DNA of 64,000 bases from Novosphingobium endophyticum (lineage in GTDB: Bacteria > Pseudomonadota > Alphaproteobacteria > Sphingomonadales > Sphingomonadaceae): assembly GCF_014640675.1 (NCBI RefSeq), contig NZ_BMHK01000009.1:62001-126000 (forward strand), given 5' to 3'. The position numbers and the translations under genes are program-made. Numbering within the stretch: position 1 is the first letter of the stretch; each line of letters begins with the position of its first letter. Of the stretch, positions 55,374-64,000 are shown in pieces. Under the pieces are notes generated by a model, which worked only from the letters and a program-made list of their open reading frames with translations, was not told where the DNA came from and made no database searches.

Positions 55374-56225
55374 TCAGGCCCACCCCCACCCCTGAAGCTC
55401 CCCTCCGCGTGACACGGTCTCCACTCGCCCGGCAATCCACACGCCGCCATCCGCATCCTGCGTGCAATGGACCAGCCCGTCTGCACCGACCTTGCGACCT
55501 TGAGCGGCAAGGTAGCTGCCCTGCGCAAGCCCGGCGCCGAACAGGTACTGCGCCACCGCCGCGTTGAGGCTTCCCGTAACCGGATCCTCGACCAGCTTGC
55601 CGGTCGGATCGGCGAAAAAGGCGCGCACTTCCCACTGCGCGGCCTCACCCGGCGCGCAAGGACCCAGCAAGGCGAGTTCGGTCGGGACCGGCACGCGCGC
55701 CGCCGGATCGGCGGCAAGCACGTCCCGCGCCGAACGCAAGTGCAGCAGCTTCCAGTCGGGACCGTTGCAGGCATGAACAGCTGCGATGACCTGCGCCTCA
55801 TCCACTCCCGTCAGCCGGATCGCCGCGCCCCGGTCGTCAATGTCAAGCGGTCCCGAGCGCAAGAGCGGCGGAGCACGGAATGCCATCTGCTCACCCTCCT
55901 GGCGCACTTCGATAAGGCCGACGGCGCATTCCTGCATAACCCGGCCGGGCTGCTTCGGCACACCGCCCGCCGCCAGCCAGGCGTGGGCCGTGCCCAGCGT
56001 GGGATGGCCCGCAAACGGCAGTTCGCCTGCCGGATAAAAGATGCGTACGCGGTAATCGGCCTCGGGATCGCCGGGCGGCAGAAGAAAGGTCGTTTCGGAA
56101 AAACCAAGCCAGCGGGTCAACCGCTGCATGGCCCTGTCGTCCAGCCCTTCACCGCCGTGAACGACGGCAAGCGGATTACCGCTCAGTGGCTCGGAGCCGA
56201 AAACATCGACCAGATCGACCTTCAC
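55374..56225 (-). CDS. PhzF-family protein
   Basis: 283 residues. VDVFGSEPLSGNPLAVVHGG opens the fold, followed by FSETTFLLPP with the family Glu, FYPAGELPFAGHPTLGTAHA and EDPVTGSLNAAVAQYLFGAG. This is the two-domain PhzF/diaminopimelate-epimerase-like fold, including isomerases, with mostly unknown substrates. I use the GTG at 56225 because AAAGGA lies nine bases upstream. A GTG ten codons earlier is possible. It is convergent with the dehydratase gene. Confidence 0.9.
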   Translation of the reverse strand: MKVDLVDVFGSEPLSGNPLAVVHGGEGLDDRAMQRLTRWLGFSETTFLLPPGDPEADYRVRIFYPAGELPFAGHPTLGTAHAWLAAGGVPKQPGRVMQECAVGLIEVRQEGEQMAFRAPPLLRSGPLDIDDRGAAIRLTGVDEAQVIAAVHACNGPDWKLLHLRSARDVLAADPAARVPVPTELALLGPCAPGEAAQWEVRAFFADPTGKLVEDPVTGSLNAAVAQYLFGAGLAQGSYLAAQGRKVGADGLVHCTQDADGGVWIAGRVETVSRGGELQGWGWA

Positions 56226-56379
56226 TCGCCGCTTCCTTTCACCGTTGTGGCCCACTTCATCGCAGGATACGTTCCTTCTGTCTCCCTTCGCCGCAACGCA
56301 ACGAATGGTTCATCCGGCGTTTGGCAATGACGAACCAGTGTTATCTCCTTGGGTTCAGTCATATGCAGGAGGACCAGAC

Positions 56380-56757
56380 ATGAAGAAGACCCTTCTGGCA
56401 CTGGCGGCCGCCACGCTCACGCTGCCGGCCGCGCCGGCCGCCGCCGAGCCGCCGCCCTGGGCGCCGGCCCACGGCTATCGCGATAAGGAACGGCACCGGC
56501 TCTACGATTCGCGCGGCCGCTATCTGGAGCCGCGCCGCATCACCTACCGCGACCGTGTCTGGCGGGGACGGGACGGGCGCTATTACTGCCGCCGCGACAA
56601 TGGCACGACCGGCCTGATCATCGGCGCCGGCGTGGGCGCGCTGGCGGGGCATGAACTCGCCGGAAACGGAGACAGAACGCTCGGCGCGATCCTTGGCGGG
56701 GTGGCCGGCGGCCTGCTGGGCCGAGCGATCGACCGGGGCGACCTTCGCTGCCGCTGA
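56380..56757 (+). CDS. Glycine-zipper (17-kDa-antigen-like) protein, copy 1
   Basis: 125 residues. The signal peptide is MKKTLLALAAATLTLPAAPA, then AAAEPPPW. The mature part holds DGRYYCRRDNGTTGLIIGAG, followed by two glycine-zipper helices (GVGALAGHELAGNG, ILGGVAGGLLGRAIDRG). This fits the Rick_17kDa_Anti/2TM glycine-zipper family of periplasmic or outer-membrane proteins. The ATG at 56380 is preceded by AGGAGGA. A close paralogue follows at 56935. Function unknown; related proteins respond to envelope stress. Confidence 0.85.
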   Translation: MKKTLLALAAATLTLPAAPAAAEPPPWAPAHGYRDKERHRLYDSRGRYLEPRRITYRDRVWRGRDGRYYCRRDNGTTGLIIGAGVGALAGHELAGNGDRTLGAILGGVAGGLLGRAIDRGDLRCR

Positions 56758-56934
56758 TTTTCAGGCGGACTGCCCCGTTTTCGGACCTGAGGTAGCGCAC
56801 CGGTTCACCGCTGCCGCGCCTCCATTCGGCGTGAATTCCCCGGCCCGCTAATTCGTTCATCTTCCGTTGTGGAGCGGTGAACAAAGAACGAGCGCCAAGC
56901 GCCACATCAACAGCAAAAGGATCAGGGTCACAAC

Positions 56935-57273
56935 ATGCGCAACGCCATTATCGCCGCCACCATGGCGGCCCTCGCCGTCCCGGCCACCGTCGTGGCGGTC
57001 ACCCCCGCCCAGGCCCATGACCGGCATTCGCGCCACCATTATCACAAGACCGACAATGGTATCCGCTACTGGCGCGGCGACAACGGCCGCTATTACTGCC
57101 GCAAGTCCGACGGCACGACCGGGCTCCTGATAGGCGGCGTAGCCGGAGCGCTGGTCGGCCGTGCGATCGACACCCGCGGCGACCGCGCTACGGGCACGAT
57201 CGTAGGCGCGGCGGCCGGCGCCCTGCTCGGCCGCGAGGTCGACCGAAACAACTCGCGCCCCCGCTGCCGCTAG
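56935..57273 (+). CDS. Glycine-zipper protein, copy 2
   Basis: 112 residues, paralogous to the gene at 56380: both have RYYCR then DGTTGL or NGTTGL, two glycine-zipper helices and an ending in RCR. The signal peptide is MRNAIIAATMAALAVPATVV, then AVTPAQA. After it comes a His-rich piece (HDRHSRHHYHK) absent from copy 1, which could bind metal. The 177 bases between the two genes hold no gene. The pair looks like an old tandem duplication. Confidence 0.85.
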   Translation: MRNAIIAATMAALAVPATVVAVTPAQAHDRHSRHHYHKTDNGIRYWRGDNGRYYCRKSDGTTGLLIGGVAGALVGRAIDTRGDRATGTIVGAAAGALLGREVDRNNSRPRCR

Positions 57274-57406
57274 GCCCCCGCGCATTTTCCGGCCGCCGGC
57301 GGTCAGGGATCAAGTCAGCACAAGTATGCCGACATCCCTGGCCGTCATCGCGCGGATGAGCCCGACCTTCCGCCCGCCCCGCCAGTAGCTTCGGGAATCC
57401 GAGCCG

Positions 57407-58141
57407 TTACTTGGTGCCCAGAAACAGCTTTCCGCCGGGCGTCAGCCCGTATCGCGCGCAGTCTTTTCCATGCGAGGTAAATTCATCGAGGGAGAAGCCG
57501 GCCTCTCTGACGCGGTCCCGAAAGTCCGATCCGTAGTAACGCACGTGATCGCACTGGCCAAAGTGCAGAGACCGTTCCTGTTCGCTGACTATCGAGGAAT
57601 CCTCATAGGACTGCGCCCATCCCTCGATGATGGGTACCGACAATATTGCCAACCCGCCCGGGCGGAGTACACGGTACAGTTCCGCTAGTGCGGCACGGTC
57701 ATCGACATGCTCGAGTACGTGCGAACAGACAATCCGATCAAAGCTGTCGCTGTCGAACTCAAGTTTTTCAATATTCTGGACGACGTCCGCCCGCCCGGGC
57801 TTGAGGTCGCAGGTCAGGTGTGATCGTGGTTCGTCGCCCTCGATAAGCCTGGTGACGAACGGGTCTGGCGCGAAATGCAGTACATCGGCATCGCGGAAGG
57901 AAATGACGTTCCGTTGGACCGCAAGCGCAAACAGTCGGTGGCGTTCCACGGACCGGCATCGGGGACAGCGGCAGTCAAAGCGCATTTTATGGCCGGCAGC
58001 GACAAAGCGGCCGTGAAAGCCGCAGATCGGGCAATTGCGTTCCGGCGAGCTGCGATACTGAAGCACCGCCCTGTAAGCATGAAAGCGCGCTTTGCCGTCA
58101 CACAGAAGAACAAGAAAACGACCAACGGAAGCAATTTTCAT
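57407..58141 (-). CDS. Class I SAM-dependent methyltransferase with N-terminal zinc ribbon
   Basis: 244 residues. An N-terminal zinc-ribbon-like part has CPICGFHGRF and CPRCRSVERHRLF (four Cys, about 40-70). The methyltransferase part reads DRIVCSHVLEHVDDRAALAE then LYRVLRPGGLAILSVPIIEG, the Methyltransf_11 pattern; motif I is weak (VLHFAPDPFVTRLI). Such proteins are often found near glycan or exopolysaccharide genes; none is here. I choose the ATG at 58141 because GGGAG lies six bases upstream. The upstream DNA is unusually AT-rich, hinting at transfer. Confidence 0.8.
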   Translation of the reverse strand: MKIASVGRFLVLLCDGKARFHAYRAVLQYRSSPERNCPICGFHGRFVAAGHKMRFDCRCPRCRSVERHRLFALAVQRNVISFRDADVLHFAPDPFVTRLIEGDEPRSHLTCDLKPGRADVVQNIEKLEFDSDSFDRIVCSHVLEHVDDRAALAELYRVLRPGGLAILSVPIIEGWAQSYEDSSIVSEQERSLHFGQCDHVRYYGSDFRDRVREAGFSLDEFTSHGKDCARYGLTPGGKLFLGTK

Positions 58142-58546
58142 GTCAATCTCCCGAATCATCGTGCATTCATTCAAGTGAAATTAAGTATATATTATCAATG
58201 CCGGTCGAAACGTCACGCAAAATCAAATATTTATTTAAATCTATGAAATTGCTTTTGAAAGTACCGCTCCGGCGTGGTCCGCCGTCACGGGTCGGAGGGA
58301 AACGATGCCTCGTGGATGAATGGCGCGGCGATCGTCCGGCCGCGCGGGATCGCATACGCGAAGTACTTGCCCGGCCCTTTCCTACGACGCCGCGCTATGC
58401 TCCAATGGCGGCATGCGCGAAGTGACCAATTTTGTTGAACGCCCCGACCGTCCGGCGTCGGCGGGCCCGACGGGTGAGCGGCCCCGATTTCCTTCTCCTC
58501 GACAATGTAAACCTTGTAAACCTGCGTTCGAAGTGGCGAGCCGCCT
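58142..58546. other. 405-base intergenic region with an AT-rich core
   Basis: The part from about 58175 to 58260 is clearly AT-rich (runs such as TATATATTATCAA and AAATATTTATTTAAAT) in a GC-rich chromosome. It lies between a minus-strand methyltransferase and a plus-strand SDR. I see no gene or repeat in it. It could be a promoter region or the scar of a past insertion. Confidence 0.5.
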
Positions 58547-59302
58547 GTGAGCACGCGGCCCGCGATACTCGTCACAGGCGGCGCCAAGCGAATCGGCGCG
58601 GCCATGTCGCGTGCTTTCGGCAAGGCGGGATGGCATGTGGTGATTCACTACGGCAAATCGCGTGCGCAGGCCGAGGCGCTGGCGGACGAACTGCCCTCGG
58701 CCGAAACCGTCAATTGCGAACTCGGCGACTGGGACGCGGGGCCGGCCATGGTCCGAGAGCTGGCCGGGCGGCTGGAGGACTGGCGCGCGCTGGTCAATTG
58801 CGCCGCCATGTTCGATCTCGACACAGCGCAGGCGCTCGATCCGGCCACGTTCGAACGCGCCATGCGGGTCAATGCCGCCACCCCCGCCCGTCTTGCACAA
58901 AACTTTCTGGAACATGCTCGCGTTGGCGGTGGACGCCGCGTGATCCACGTCACCGACCAGAAGCTGCGCAATCCGAACCCGGACTTCTTTTCCTACACGA
59001 TGAGCAAGCACGCAATGTCAGCCACGGTACCGATGCTCTCCATGGCGCGGGCCGATCCGCGCGACCGCATCTACGCCATCGCGCCCGGCGCGATCCTCGC
59101 CAGCCATGACCAGACCGAGGCGGAGACCGAAATCTCGCACCGGATGAACCTGCTGGGCCGCAGGACGACGCCGCAGGACATTGCCGGCACCGCTCTGTTT
59201 CTCGCCGAAGGCTGGCTCGCGAGCGGCGAGACCGTCTTCGTCGATTCCGGGCAACACCTGCTCGCACAGCCGCGCGACGTACTGTTTCTGGCGCGGCAAT
59301 GA
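58547..59302 (+). CDS. SDR-family protein, FolM/pteridine-reductase-like
   Basis: 251 residues. The cofactor loop is TGGAKRIGAAMSRAF, the TGxxxRxG form typical of pteridine reductases and FolM. NCAAMFD replaces the usual NNAG, and YTMSKHAMSAT supplies Tyr and Lys. The end FVDSGQHLLAQPRD also fits that group. It may reduce dihydromonapterin or dihydrofolate, but other SDR roles are possible. The GTG start at 58547 is the only start fitting the fold. Confidence 0.8.
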   Translation: MSTRPAILVTGGAKRIGAAMSRAFGKAGWHVVIHYGKSRAQAEALADELPSAETVNCELGDWDAGPAMVRELAGRLEDWRALVNCAAMFDLDTAQALDPATFERAMRVNAATPARLAQNFLEHARVGGGRRVIHVTDQKLRNPNPDFFSYTMSKHAMSATVPMLSMARADPRDRIYAIAPGAILASHDQTEAETEISHRMNLLGRRTTPQDIAGTALFLAEGWLASGETVFVDSGQHLLAQPRDVLFLARQ

Positions 59303-59437
59303 CCTTGTAGGTTGATCTCAAAGAGCAAATAGTCCCAGAATGATCGGGTATAGCATCGCAGAACTGCTGGAACACGGTTAACAAAGCCGGCTCCTGATCA
59401 ATCCGGGATTTGGGTTCCCAAGAGAGGTCAGACGCAT

Positions 59438-60721
59438 ATGTCTAAGAAATTGCTGGAAAGGTTTCTTGGCAGAGCCGTGCGCAAGGGCGTTCTGGAGGTT
59501 CACTTCGCGGACGGCAACCGTCGCCTGTTCGGAACGCCGATGCCGGGTTTCCCCGAAGTCGCGGTGCGTTTCCTCAGCGCGGCGGCACAGCGCAAGGTGG
59601 TGATGGACCCCCGGCTCGGCGCGGCCGAAGCCTTCATGGACGGCCGCCTGGTGATCGAACGCGGCGATATCATGCAACTGGTCGAGTTGCTGCGGGCCAA
59701 CCGACCTTGGGATCGTGGCGGGCGGTTCGGTGAAGGCTCCCGGCTCGCGCGGTTGGCCGCGCGCGCGATGACCGTGATCGACGGGATAAACCGGGCCGCG
59801 CGGGCCAAGGCGAACATCGCGCGCCACTACGACATCGGCAACGATCTTTACACGCTGTTCCTCGACGGCGAGCACATGCAGTATAGCTGCGCCTACTGGC
59901 CCGGAGCGGACAAGGGCGAGGATATGACGCTCGAGGAGGCGCAGGAAGCCAAGCTTGCGCACATCACGTCCAAGCTCGCGCTGGCGGCCGGCCAGCGCGT
60001 ACTGGACATCGGATGCGGCTGGGGCGGCATGGCGATCTACATCGCGCGCCATTTCGGGTCGGAAGTGCTTGGCATCACCTTGAGCGAGGAACAGCTCGCC
60101 CTGGCCCGCCAGCGCGCCCACGCGGCAGGCGTTTCCGATCGCGTCCGCTTCGAGCTGGTCGACTACCGGGACCTTGCCGCGCGCGGCGAGAAGTTCGACC
60201 GGATCGTCTCGGTGGGCATGTTCGAGCATGTCGGGCAGGCGCAGTTCAATCGCTTCTTCCGCGATTGCGCCGCGATGCTCGTGGACCAGGGCGTCATGCT
60301 GCTCCACACGATCGGACGGATGGGCGGGCCGGGCGCGACCGACGCCTTTACCCGCAGGTACATCTTTCCCGGCGGCTACATCCCGGCGCTCAGCGAAACC
60401 CTCGCCGCCAGCGAACGCTCGCGGCTGATCGCCGCCGACGTCGAGAACCTGCGCCTGCATTACGCGATGACCTTGCGCGAATGGTACAAGCGATGCGTGG
60501 CCCAAAAGGATGAGATTATCTCGCTCTACGGCGTTCGATTCTACCGCATGTGGACATTCTACCTTGCCGGCGCGACCGCCGCGTTCGAGAGCGGCAGCAT
60601 GTGCAACTATCAGATCCAGTACATTCGCAGCCGACGCGCGCTTCCGCTGACGCGGGGCTACATGGCGCAGCGCGAGGCGGAGCTGTTGCCCGGTCAATCG
60701 CATCCCGCCATTGCGAAGTAG
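59438..60721 (+). CDS. cfa: Cyclopropane-fatty-acyl-phospholipid synthase
   Basis: 427 residues. SAM binding is seen in RVLDIGCGWGGMAIYIARHF, and LSEEQLALARQRA, MFEHVGQAQFNRFF, FPGGYIPALSE and WHYAMTLREWYKR-like segments (LHYAMTLREWYKRC) follow the CFA synthase pattern. HYDIGNDLYTLFLDGEHMQY is the hallmark of the family. It adds a methylene bridge to unsaturated membrane lipids. The ATG at 59438 has AGAGAGGTCAG upstream. argG follows after 63 bases on the same strand. Confidence 0.95.
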   Translation: MSKKLLERFLGRAVRKGVLEVHFADGNRRLFGTPMPGFPEVAVRFLSAAAQRKVVMDPRLGAAEAFMDGRLVIERGDIMQLVELLRANRPWDRGGRFGEGSRLARLAARAMTVIDGINRAARAKANIARHYDIGNDLYTLFLDGEHMQYSCAYWPGADKGEDMTLEEAQEAKLAHITSKLALAAGQRVLDIGCGWGGMAIYIARHFGSEVLGITLSEEQLALARQRAHAAGVSDRVRFELVDYRDLAARGEKFDRIVSVGMFEHVGQAQFNRFFRDCAAMLVDQGVMLLHTIGRMGGPGATDAFTRRYIFPGGYIPALSETLAASERSRLIAADVENLRLHYAMTLREWYKRCVAQKDEIISLYGVRFYRMWTFYLAGATAAFESGSMCNYQIQYIRSRRALPLTRGYMAQREAELLPGQSHPAIAK

Positions 60722-60784
60722 GCCCTGTGCTGTTAGGCGCGCGTCGCAATTCCAGCGTCGATTCCAGCGGAGCACGCCAGCCTC

Positions 60785-62002
60785 ATGTCCGAGATCAAGA
60801 AGGTCGTCCTCGCCTATTCAGGCGGTCTCGATACCAGCGTCATCCTCAAGTGGCTGCAAGTCACCTATAATTGCGAGGTGGTGACGTTCACCGCCGACCT
60901 CGGCCAGGGCGAGGAGCTGGAGCCCGCGCGCGCGAAGGCCAAGCTGATGGGCGTGCCGGACAAGCACATCTACATCGACGACCTGCGCGAGGAATTCGTG
61001 CGCGATTTCGTCTTCCCCATGTTCCGCGCCAATGCCCGCTACGAGGGCGACTACCTGCTCGGCACCTCGATCGCCCGCCCGCTGATCTCCAAGCGTCTGA
61101 TCGAGATCGCGCATGAGACCGGCGCGGATGCTGTCGCGCATGGCGCGACGGGCAAGGGCAACGACCAGGTCCGCTTCGAGCTGTCGGCCTACGCGCTCGA
61201 CCCGAACATCAAGGTCATCGCCCCGTGGCGCGAATGGGAGCTGACCAGCCGCACCGCGCTCATCGCCTGGGCAGAATCGCACCAGATCCCCGTCCCCAAG
61301 GACAAGCGCGGCGAAAGCCCCTTCTCCACCGACGCCAACCTTCTGCACACCTCCTCGGAGGGCAAGGTGCTGGAAGATCCGTGGGAAGAAACGCCGGACT
61401 ACGTCTATTCGCGCACCGTCAATCCCGAGGACGCGCCTGACCAGCCCGAATACATCACCATCGACTTCGCGAAGGGCGACGGCGTTGCCCTGAACGGCGA
61501 GGCGATGAGCCCCGCCACCCTGCTCACGGCGCTCAACGAGCTGGGTCGCAAGCACGGCATCGGCCGGCTGGACCTTGTCGAGAACCGCTTCGTCGGCATG
61601 AAGTCGCGCGGAGTGTACGAGACGCCGGGCGGCACGATCTACGCCGCCGCCCACCGCGGGATCGAGCAGATCACGCTCGATCGCGGCGCGGCGCACCTCA
61701 AGGACGAGCTGATGCCGAAGTATGCCGAACTCATCTACAACGGCTTCTGGTTCGCTCCGGAGCGCGAGATGCTGCAGGCCGCGATCGACCACAGCCAGCA
61801 ACGCGTCAACGGCACTGTCCGGCTCAAGCTCTACAAGGGCATGGCCTCGGTGGTTGGCCGCAAATCACCCGATTCGCTCTACTCGGAACGGCACGTCACG
61901 TTCGAAGACGATGCCGGCGCCTACGACCAGAAGGACGCGGCAGGCTTCATCAAGCTCAATGCCCTGCGCCTGCGCCTGCTGGCGCAGCGCGACGCTTCCT
62001 GA
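60785..62002 (+). CDS. argG: Argininosuccinate synthase
   Basis: 405 residues, the standard length. [19 protein letters not shown] is the ATP-pyrophosphatase P-loop. Citrulline/aspartate-binding segments include [20 protein letters not shown] and [20 protein letters not shown]. The end [15 protein letters not shown] is typical. It makes argininosuccinate from citrulline and aspartate in arginine synthesis. The ATG at 60785 is preceded by GGAGCACGCC. No other arg gene is in the window. Confidence 0.97.
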   Translation: MSEIKKVVLAYSGGLDTSVILKWLQVTYNCEVVTFTADLGQGEELEPARAKAKLMGVPDKHIYIDDLREEFVRDFVFPMFRANARYEGDYLLGTSIARPLISKRLIEIAHETGADAVAHGATGKGNDQVRFELSAYALDPNIKVIAPWREWELTSRTALIAWAESHQIPVPKDKRGESPFSTDANLLHTSSEGKVLEDPWEETPDYVYSRTVNPEDAPDQPEYITIDFAKGDGVALNGEAMSPATLLTALNELGRKHGIGRLDLVENRFVGMKSRGVYETPGGTIYAAAHRGIEQITLDRGAAHLKDELMPKYAELIYNGFWFAPEREMLQAAIDHSQQRVNGTVRLKLYKGMASVVGRKSPDSLYSERHVTFEDDAGAYDQKDAAGFIKLNALRLRLLAQRDAS

Positions 62003-62134
62003 GTCGTCTCAAACACTTAACGCATTCCGGCGGCCCGTTGCCAAAGCGCGACGGGCCGCTTCCGCATGGGTGCCCAGGCCCGCAATCGATGTGTAGGAGT
62101 CCGCCCACGCCGCAACGGGACGGAGTGGGACATC

Positions 62135-62605
62135 TTGGCAGCAGTCAGACCGGGCAACCGGAGAGCAGGCCTTTTCGCCGCCGTCGCGGCGCTGGTCACG
62201 CTCCCGCTTACAGGCCCCGTGCTCGCCGAGGACATCGCCATTGCGGACACCGCACCGGCCCTTGCCGAAATCGCGCCCGCGCGCCCCATCGAATCTGCGC
62301 CGACTTTCGATCCGATTGGATCGGGCGTGGCAAGCTACTATGGCGACGAACTCGCCGGAAACCGTACCGCCAGCGGTGAGCGCTTCGATCCCGATGCCCT
62401 TACCGCCGCGCACCGCACCCTGCCCTTCGGCAGCAAAGTGCGTGTGACGTATGAGAAGACCGGCGAATCGGTGATCGTCACCATCAACGACCGTGGCCCC
62501 TTCCACGGCAACCGTGTGATCGACCTGAGCGAAGCCGCCGCCGAACAGATCGGCCTTGTCCGCGCCGGACACGGCCGCGTCGTCCTCGCCCTCCGGTCCG
62601 AATAG
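62135..62605 (+). CDS. RlpA-like double-psi beta-barrel protein
   Basis: 156 residues from the TTG at 62135, which has GGAG nine bases upstream; an ATG at 62066 would add a non-homologous leader. A signal peptide (LFAAVAALVTLPLTGPVLAE) is followed by the DPBB domain: GVASYYGDELAGNRTASGER, then HRTLPFGSKVRV and VTINDRGPFHGNRVIDLSEA. Full RlpA is a septal lytic transglycosylase with a SPOR domain; SPOR is missing here. The catalytic Asp in NDRGPF is present. Confidence 0.85.
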   Translation: MAAVRPGNRRAGLFAAVAALVTLPLTGPVLAEDIAIADTAPALAEIAPARPIESAPTFDPIGSGVASYYGDELAGNRTASGERFDPDALTAAHRTLPFGSKVRVTYEKTGESVIVTINDRGPFHGNRVIDLSEAAAEQIGLVRAGHGRVVLALRSE

Positions 62606-62786
62606 TCCGTAGCGAAGAGCACCTTCCGGACGCGGCGCCCGCTTCCTGAATTTCAGGGAAAAAGTCGGCCAGCGCAGCAGCGGGAGGGGGTGGGCGATGC
62701 CACGCCGGCCTTCACTGGCGATAACAGCACAAGGCCCGTTCCGTTCCTGGCTACCAGACATTTTTCTTCGCGCACCGCAAGCGGCC

Positions 62787-63887
62787 CTACATCGGGGGCA
62801 CTTGCGCAAGGCGCGTCATGCCGGCCAACCTTCCCAGCACGCCCGGCCACAGGCCCAGCAGTCCGGCAACGCACCGAATCGCCAGCGGCAATTCGACCGC
62901 TCGCTGAAGCAGCATGGCACGCGTGACTTGCGAGCGGACCAGCTCCTGCAATTTCCCATGGTATTCCGCCGGGCCGCTGCCGGCTCTCAGGCACGCTACG
63001 GCAAGCCGGGCGCTGCGCGTGGCGATGGCCATGCCGTCACCGGTAAGCGGGGCGGTGATCGCGGCCTGGTCGCCCAGACGGAATACCCCCGGCGGCAGCG
63101 GAGAGACCGGATCGCAAACATAGCCGTAGGGAAGGTTGGCGATCGTCAGCGGGCGCGAGAACACGGCCTCCGCATCGCCGAGCAGGCGCTCAAGATGAGG
63201 CGCCCGCATGAGTTCGGCCAGAAGATCCTCCCAATGTCCACCGAGCCGCGCGAATCGCTCTCGCCGCACGAGCAGGCACAAGTTCAGCACATCGTGCGCG
63301 ACGCATTGCAGGCCGGCGTAGCCGCCATCGAACGGAGCCAGTTCTATCGCGCTTCCGACTTCCGACATCCGGCGGGGGGCCAGGCGCCAGTGCATCTTGA
63401 AGCCGATGTAGTCTGCGCCCGAGCCGGCATCCCGCCTTGCTCCCCGAATCTCATGCTTTCCCGTGGCGAGAAATACGCGCTCTGCGGTGCGCGAACCGGT
63501 GCTGGTGGCGATCTTGCCCTCCTCAAGCGCGATCACCTTCACGCCGCGTTCGACTTGCGCGCCCTCGCTTTGGGCAGCCTCCAGCAAGGCCTCGTCCAGA
63601 CATTTGCGGCTGAGACCGAGCGCCTGAAAGGGCAAGGCCGCTTCGATCCGGGTTCCGCCGCTCACCAGCCTGACCCGATCGACGGGAACGGCGCCGAGCC
63701 GGACGGGATCGAGGCCCAGCCGGCGCAAGTCGTGCTGGGCTTCGATGGAGAGAAATTCCCCGCAGACCTTGTGATGCGGACCTGTTTCCCGTTCGAGCAG
63801 CCGCACCGGGACATCGGCTCGCGCCAGTTCCAGCGCGGCGGATGCACCGGCCAGCCCCCCGCCCAGGATCAGCACCTCGCTCACCAT
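62787..63887 (-). CDS. FAD-dependent oxidoreductase, geranylgeranyl-reductase-like
   Basis: 366 residues from the ATG at 63887. VLILGGGLAGASAALELARA is the FAD-binding fold, followed by CGEFLSIEAQHDLRRLG (Lys/Cys region of the GGR group) and the second FAD motif FRLGDQAAITAPLTGDGMAI. It likely reduces isoprenoid or polyketide products. Its start (ATGGTGA) overlaps the stop of the methyltransferase at the right edge. In sphingomonads such a pair is often near a type III polyketide synthase (from memory); that gene is outside this window. Confidence 0.85.
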   Translation of the reverse strand: MVSEVLILGGGLAGASAALELARADVPVRLLERETGPHHKVCGEFLSIEAQHDLRRLGLDPVRLGAVPVDRVRLVSGGTRIEAALPFQALGLSRKCLDEALLEAAQSEGAQVERGVKVIALEEGKIATSTGSRTAERVFLATGKHEIRGARRDAGSGADYIGFKMHWRLAPRRMSEVGSAIELAPFDGGYAGLQCVAHDVLNLCLLVRRERFARLGGHWEDLLAELMRAPHLERLLGDAEAVFSRPLTIANLPYGYVCDPVSPLPPGVFRLGDQAAITAPLTGDGMAIATRSARLAVACLRAGSGPAEYHGKLQELVRSQVTRAMLLQRAVELPLAIRCVAGLLGLWPGVLGRLAGMTRLAQVPPM

Positions 63888-64000
63888 TGCGCTCGCTCGA
63901 CGCAGTAACGGAAAGGGAATTTCCACCGCAGCCGCGCCCTGGGGAGCCCCGCTTCCCGCAACAGGCGATTCCAGTCGTCCTTGCGGAAGGCCCGCGCGAT
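63881..64000 (-). CDS. SAM-dependent methyltransferase, C-terminal end only
   Basis: The last 39 codons are present: IARAFRKDDWNRLLREAGLP, then RARLRWKFPFRYCVERAQW and a stop. The KDDW...LLxEAGLP and WxFPFRxCV pattern matches the C-terminal region of class I methyltransferases that accompany GGR-like oxidoreductases. Most of the gene lies beyond the right edge. It overlaps the oxidoreductase gene by seven bases. Confidence 0.65.
   Translation of the reverse strand: MARAFRKDDWNRLLREAGLPRARLRWKFPFRYCVERAQW

Noticed and set aside
58285..58623. 112-residue minus-strand frame beside the AT-rich island
   Set aside because: It overlaps the SDR start, lacks a ribosome site and shows no domain.

Overview
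The window is a GC-rich chromosomal stretch of an alphaproteobacterium, most likely a sphingomonad (Novosphingobium/Sphingobium type). The gene order tkt-gap-pgk-fba with thiE nearby, the order zapA / 6S RNA / 5-formyltetrahydrofolate cyclo-ligase / DUF2842, a TorF-type porin, and the many SDR, VOC, MDR and FAS1-like dehydratase genes all fit that lineage. This placement rests on recognition, not on a database search. Coding density is high, and many neighbouring genes overlap by 1-8 bases (ATGA, GTGA, TGATG).

Layout. 1-7.7 kb: the 5' part of cysD on the minus strand, a LuxR-type regulator, and an accessory catabolic set. That set is a metallo-beta-lactamase-fold alkylsulfatase-like protein, an MDR alcohol dehydrogenase, an SDR, an AraC regulator, a sulfotransferase and a VOC protein. 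7.7-16.3 kb: a complete coenzyme F420 module. cofE-cofD-fbiC run leftwards as an overlapping operon. Diverging from them are an F420:NADP oxidoreductase (npdG), cofC, an SDR, an LLM-family F420-dependent oxidoreductase and an MFS transporter. This is the most distinctive system in the window.

16.3-27 kb: core metabolism and cell division, comprising thiE, a DUF485/ActP acetate symporter pair, fba, pgk, gap, tkt, zapA, 6S RNA, the folate cyclo-ligase, a DUF2842 protein and two identical tRNA-Asp genes. 27-36 kb: a branched-chain 2-oxoacid dehydrogenase operon (E1a, E1b, E2), thyA, a DUF305 membrane protein, tRNA-Pro(CGG), a glutathione peroxidase and a Lol-type ABC exporter. 36-44.5 kb: an orphan sensor kinase, a TorF porin, a beta-carbonic anhydrase/SulP operon, a second sensor kinase with its response regulator, and two secreted proteins of unknown function.

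44.7-49.6 kb: an EmrAB-type tripartite efflux operon with a divergent TetR gene and a pair of matching operator-like elements. 49.6-54 kb: a single-domain asparaginase-like protein, then a tightly overlapping PAS-kinase / REC / REC-GGDEF-EAL signalling operon. 54-64 kb: a FAS1-like dehydratase, a PhzF-family protein, two glycine-zipper paralogues, a zinc-ribbon methyltransferase beside AT-rich DNA, a FolM-like SDR, a cyclopropane-fatty-acid synthase, argG, an RlpA-like protein, and at the right edge an FAD oxidoreductase overlapping the end of a methyltransferase.

How the parts may work together (inference): NpdG would reduce F420 with NADPH, and the LLM enzyme and perhaps the SDR would use it on a substrate imported by the MFS protein. 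The neighbouring sulfotransferase and sulfatase-like genes suggest that alcohols or phenols and their sulfate esters are handled close by.
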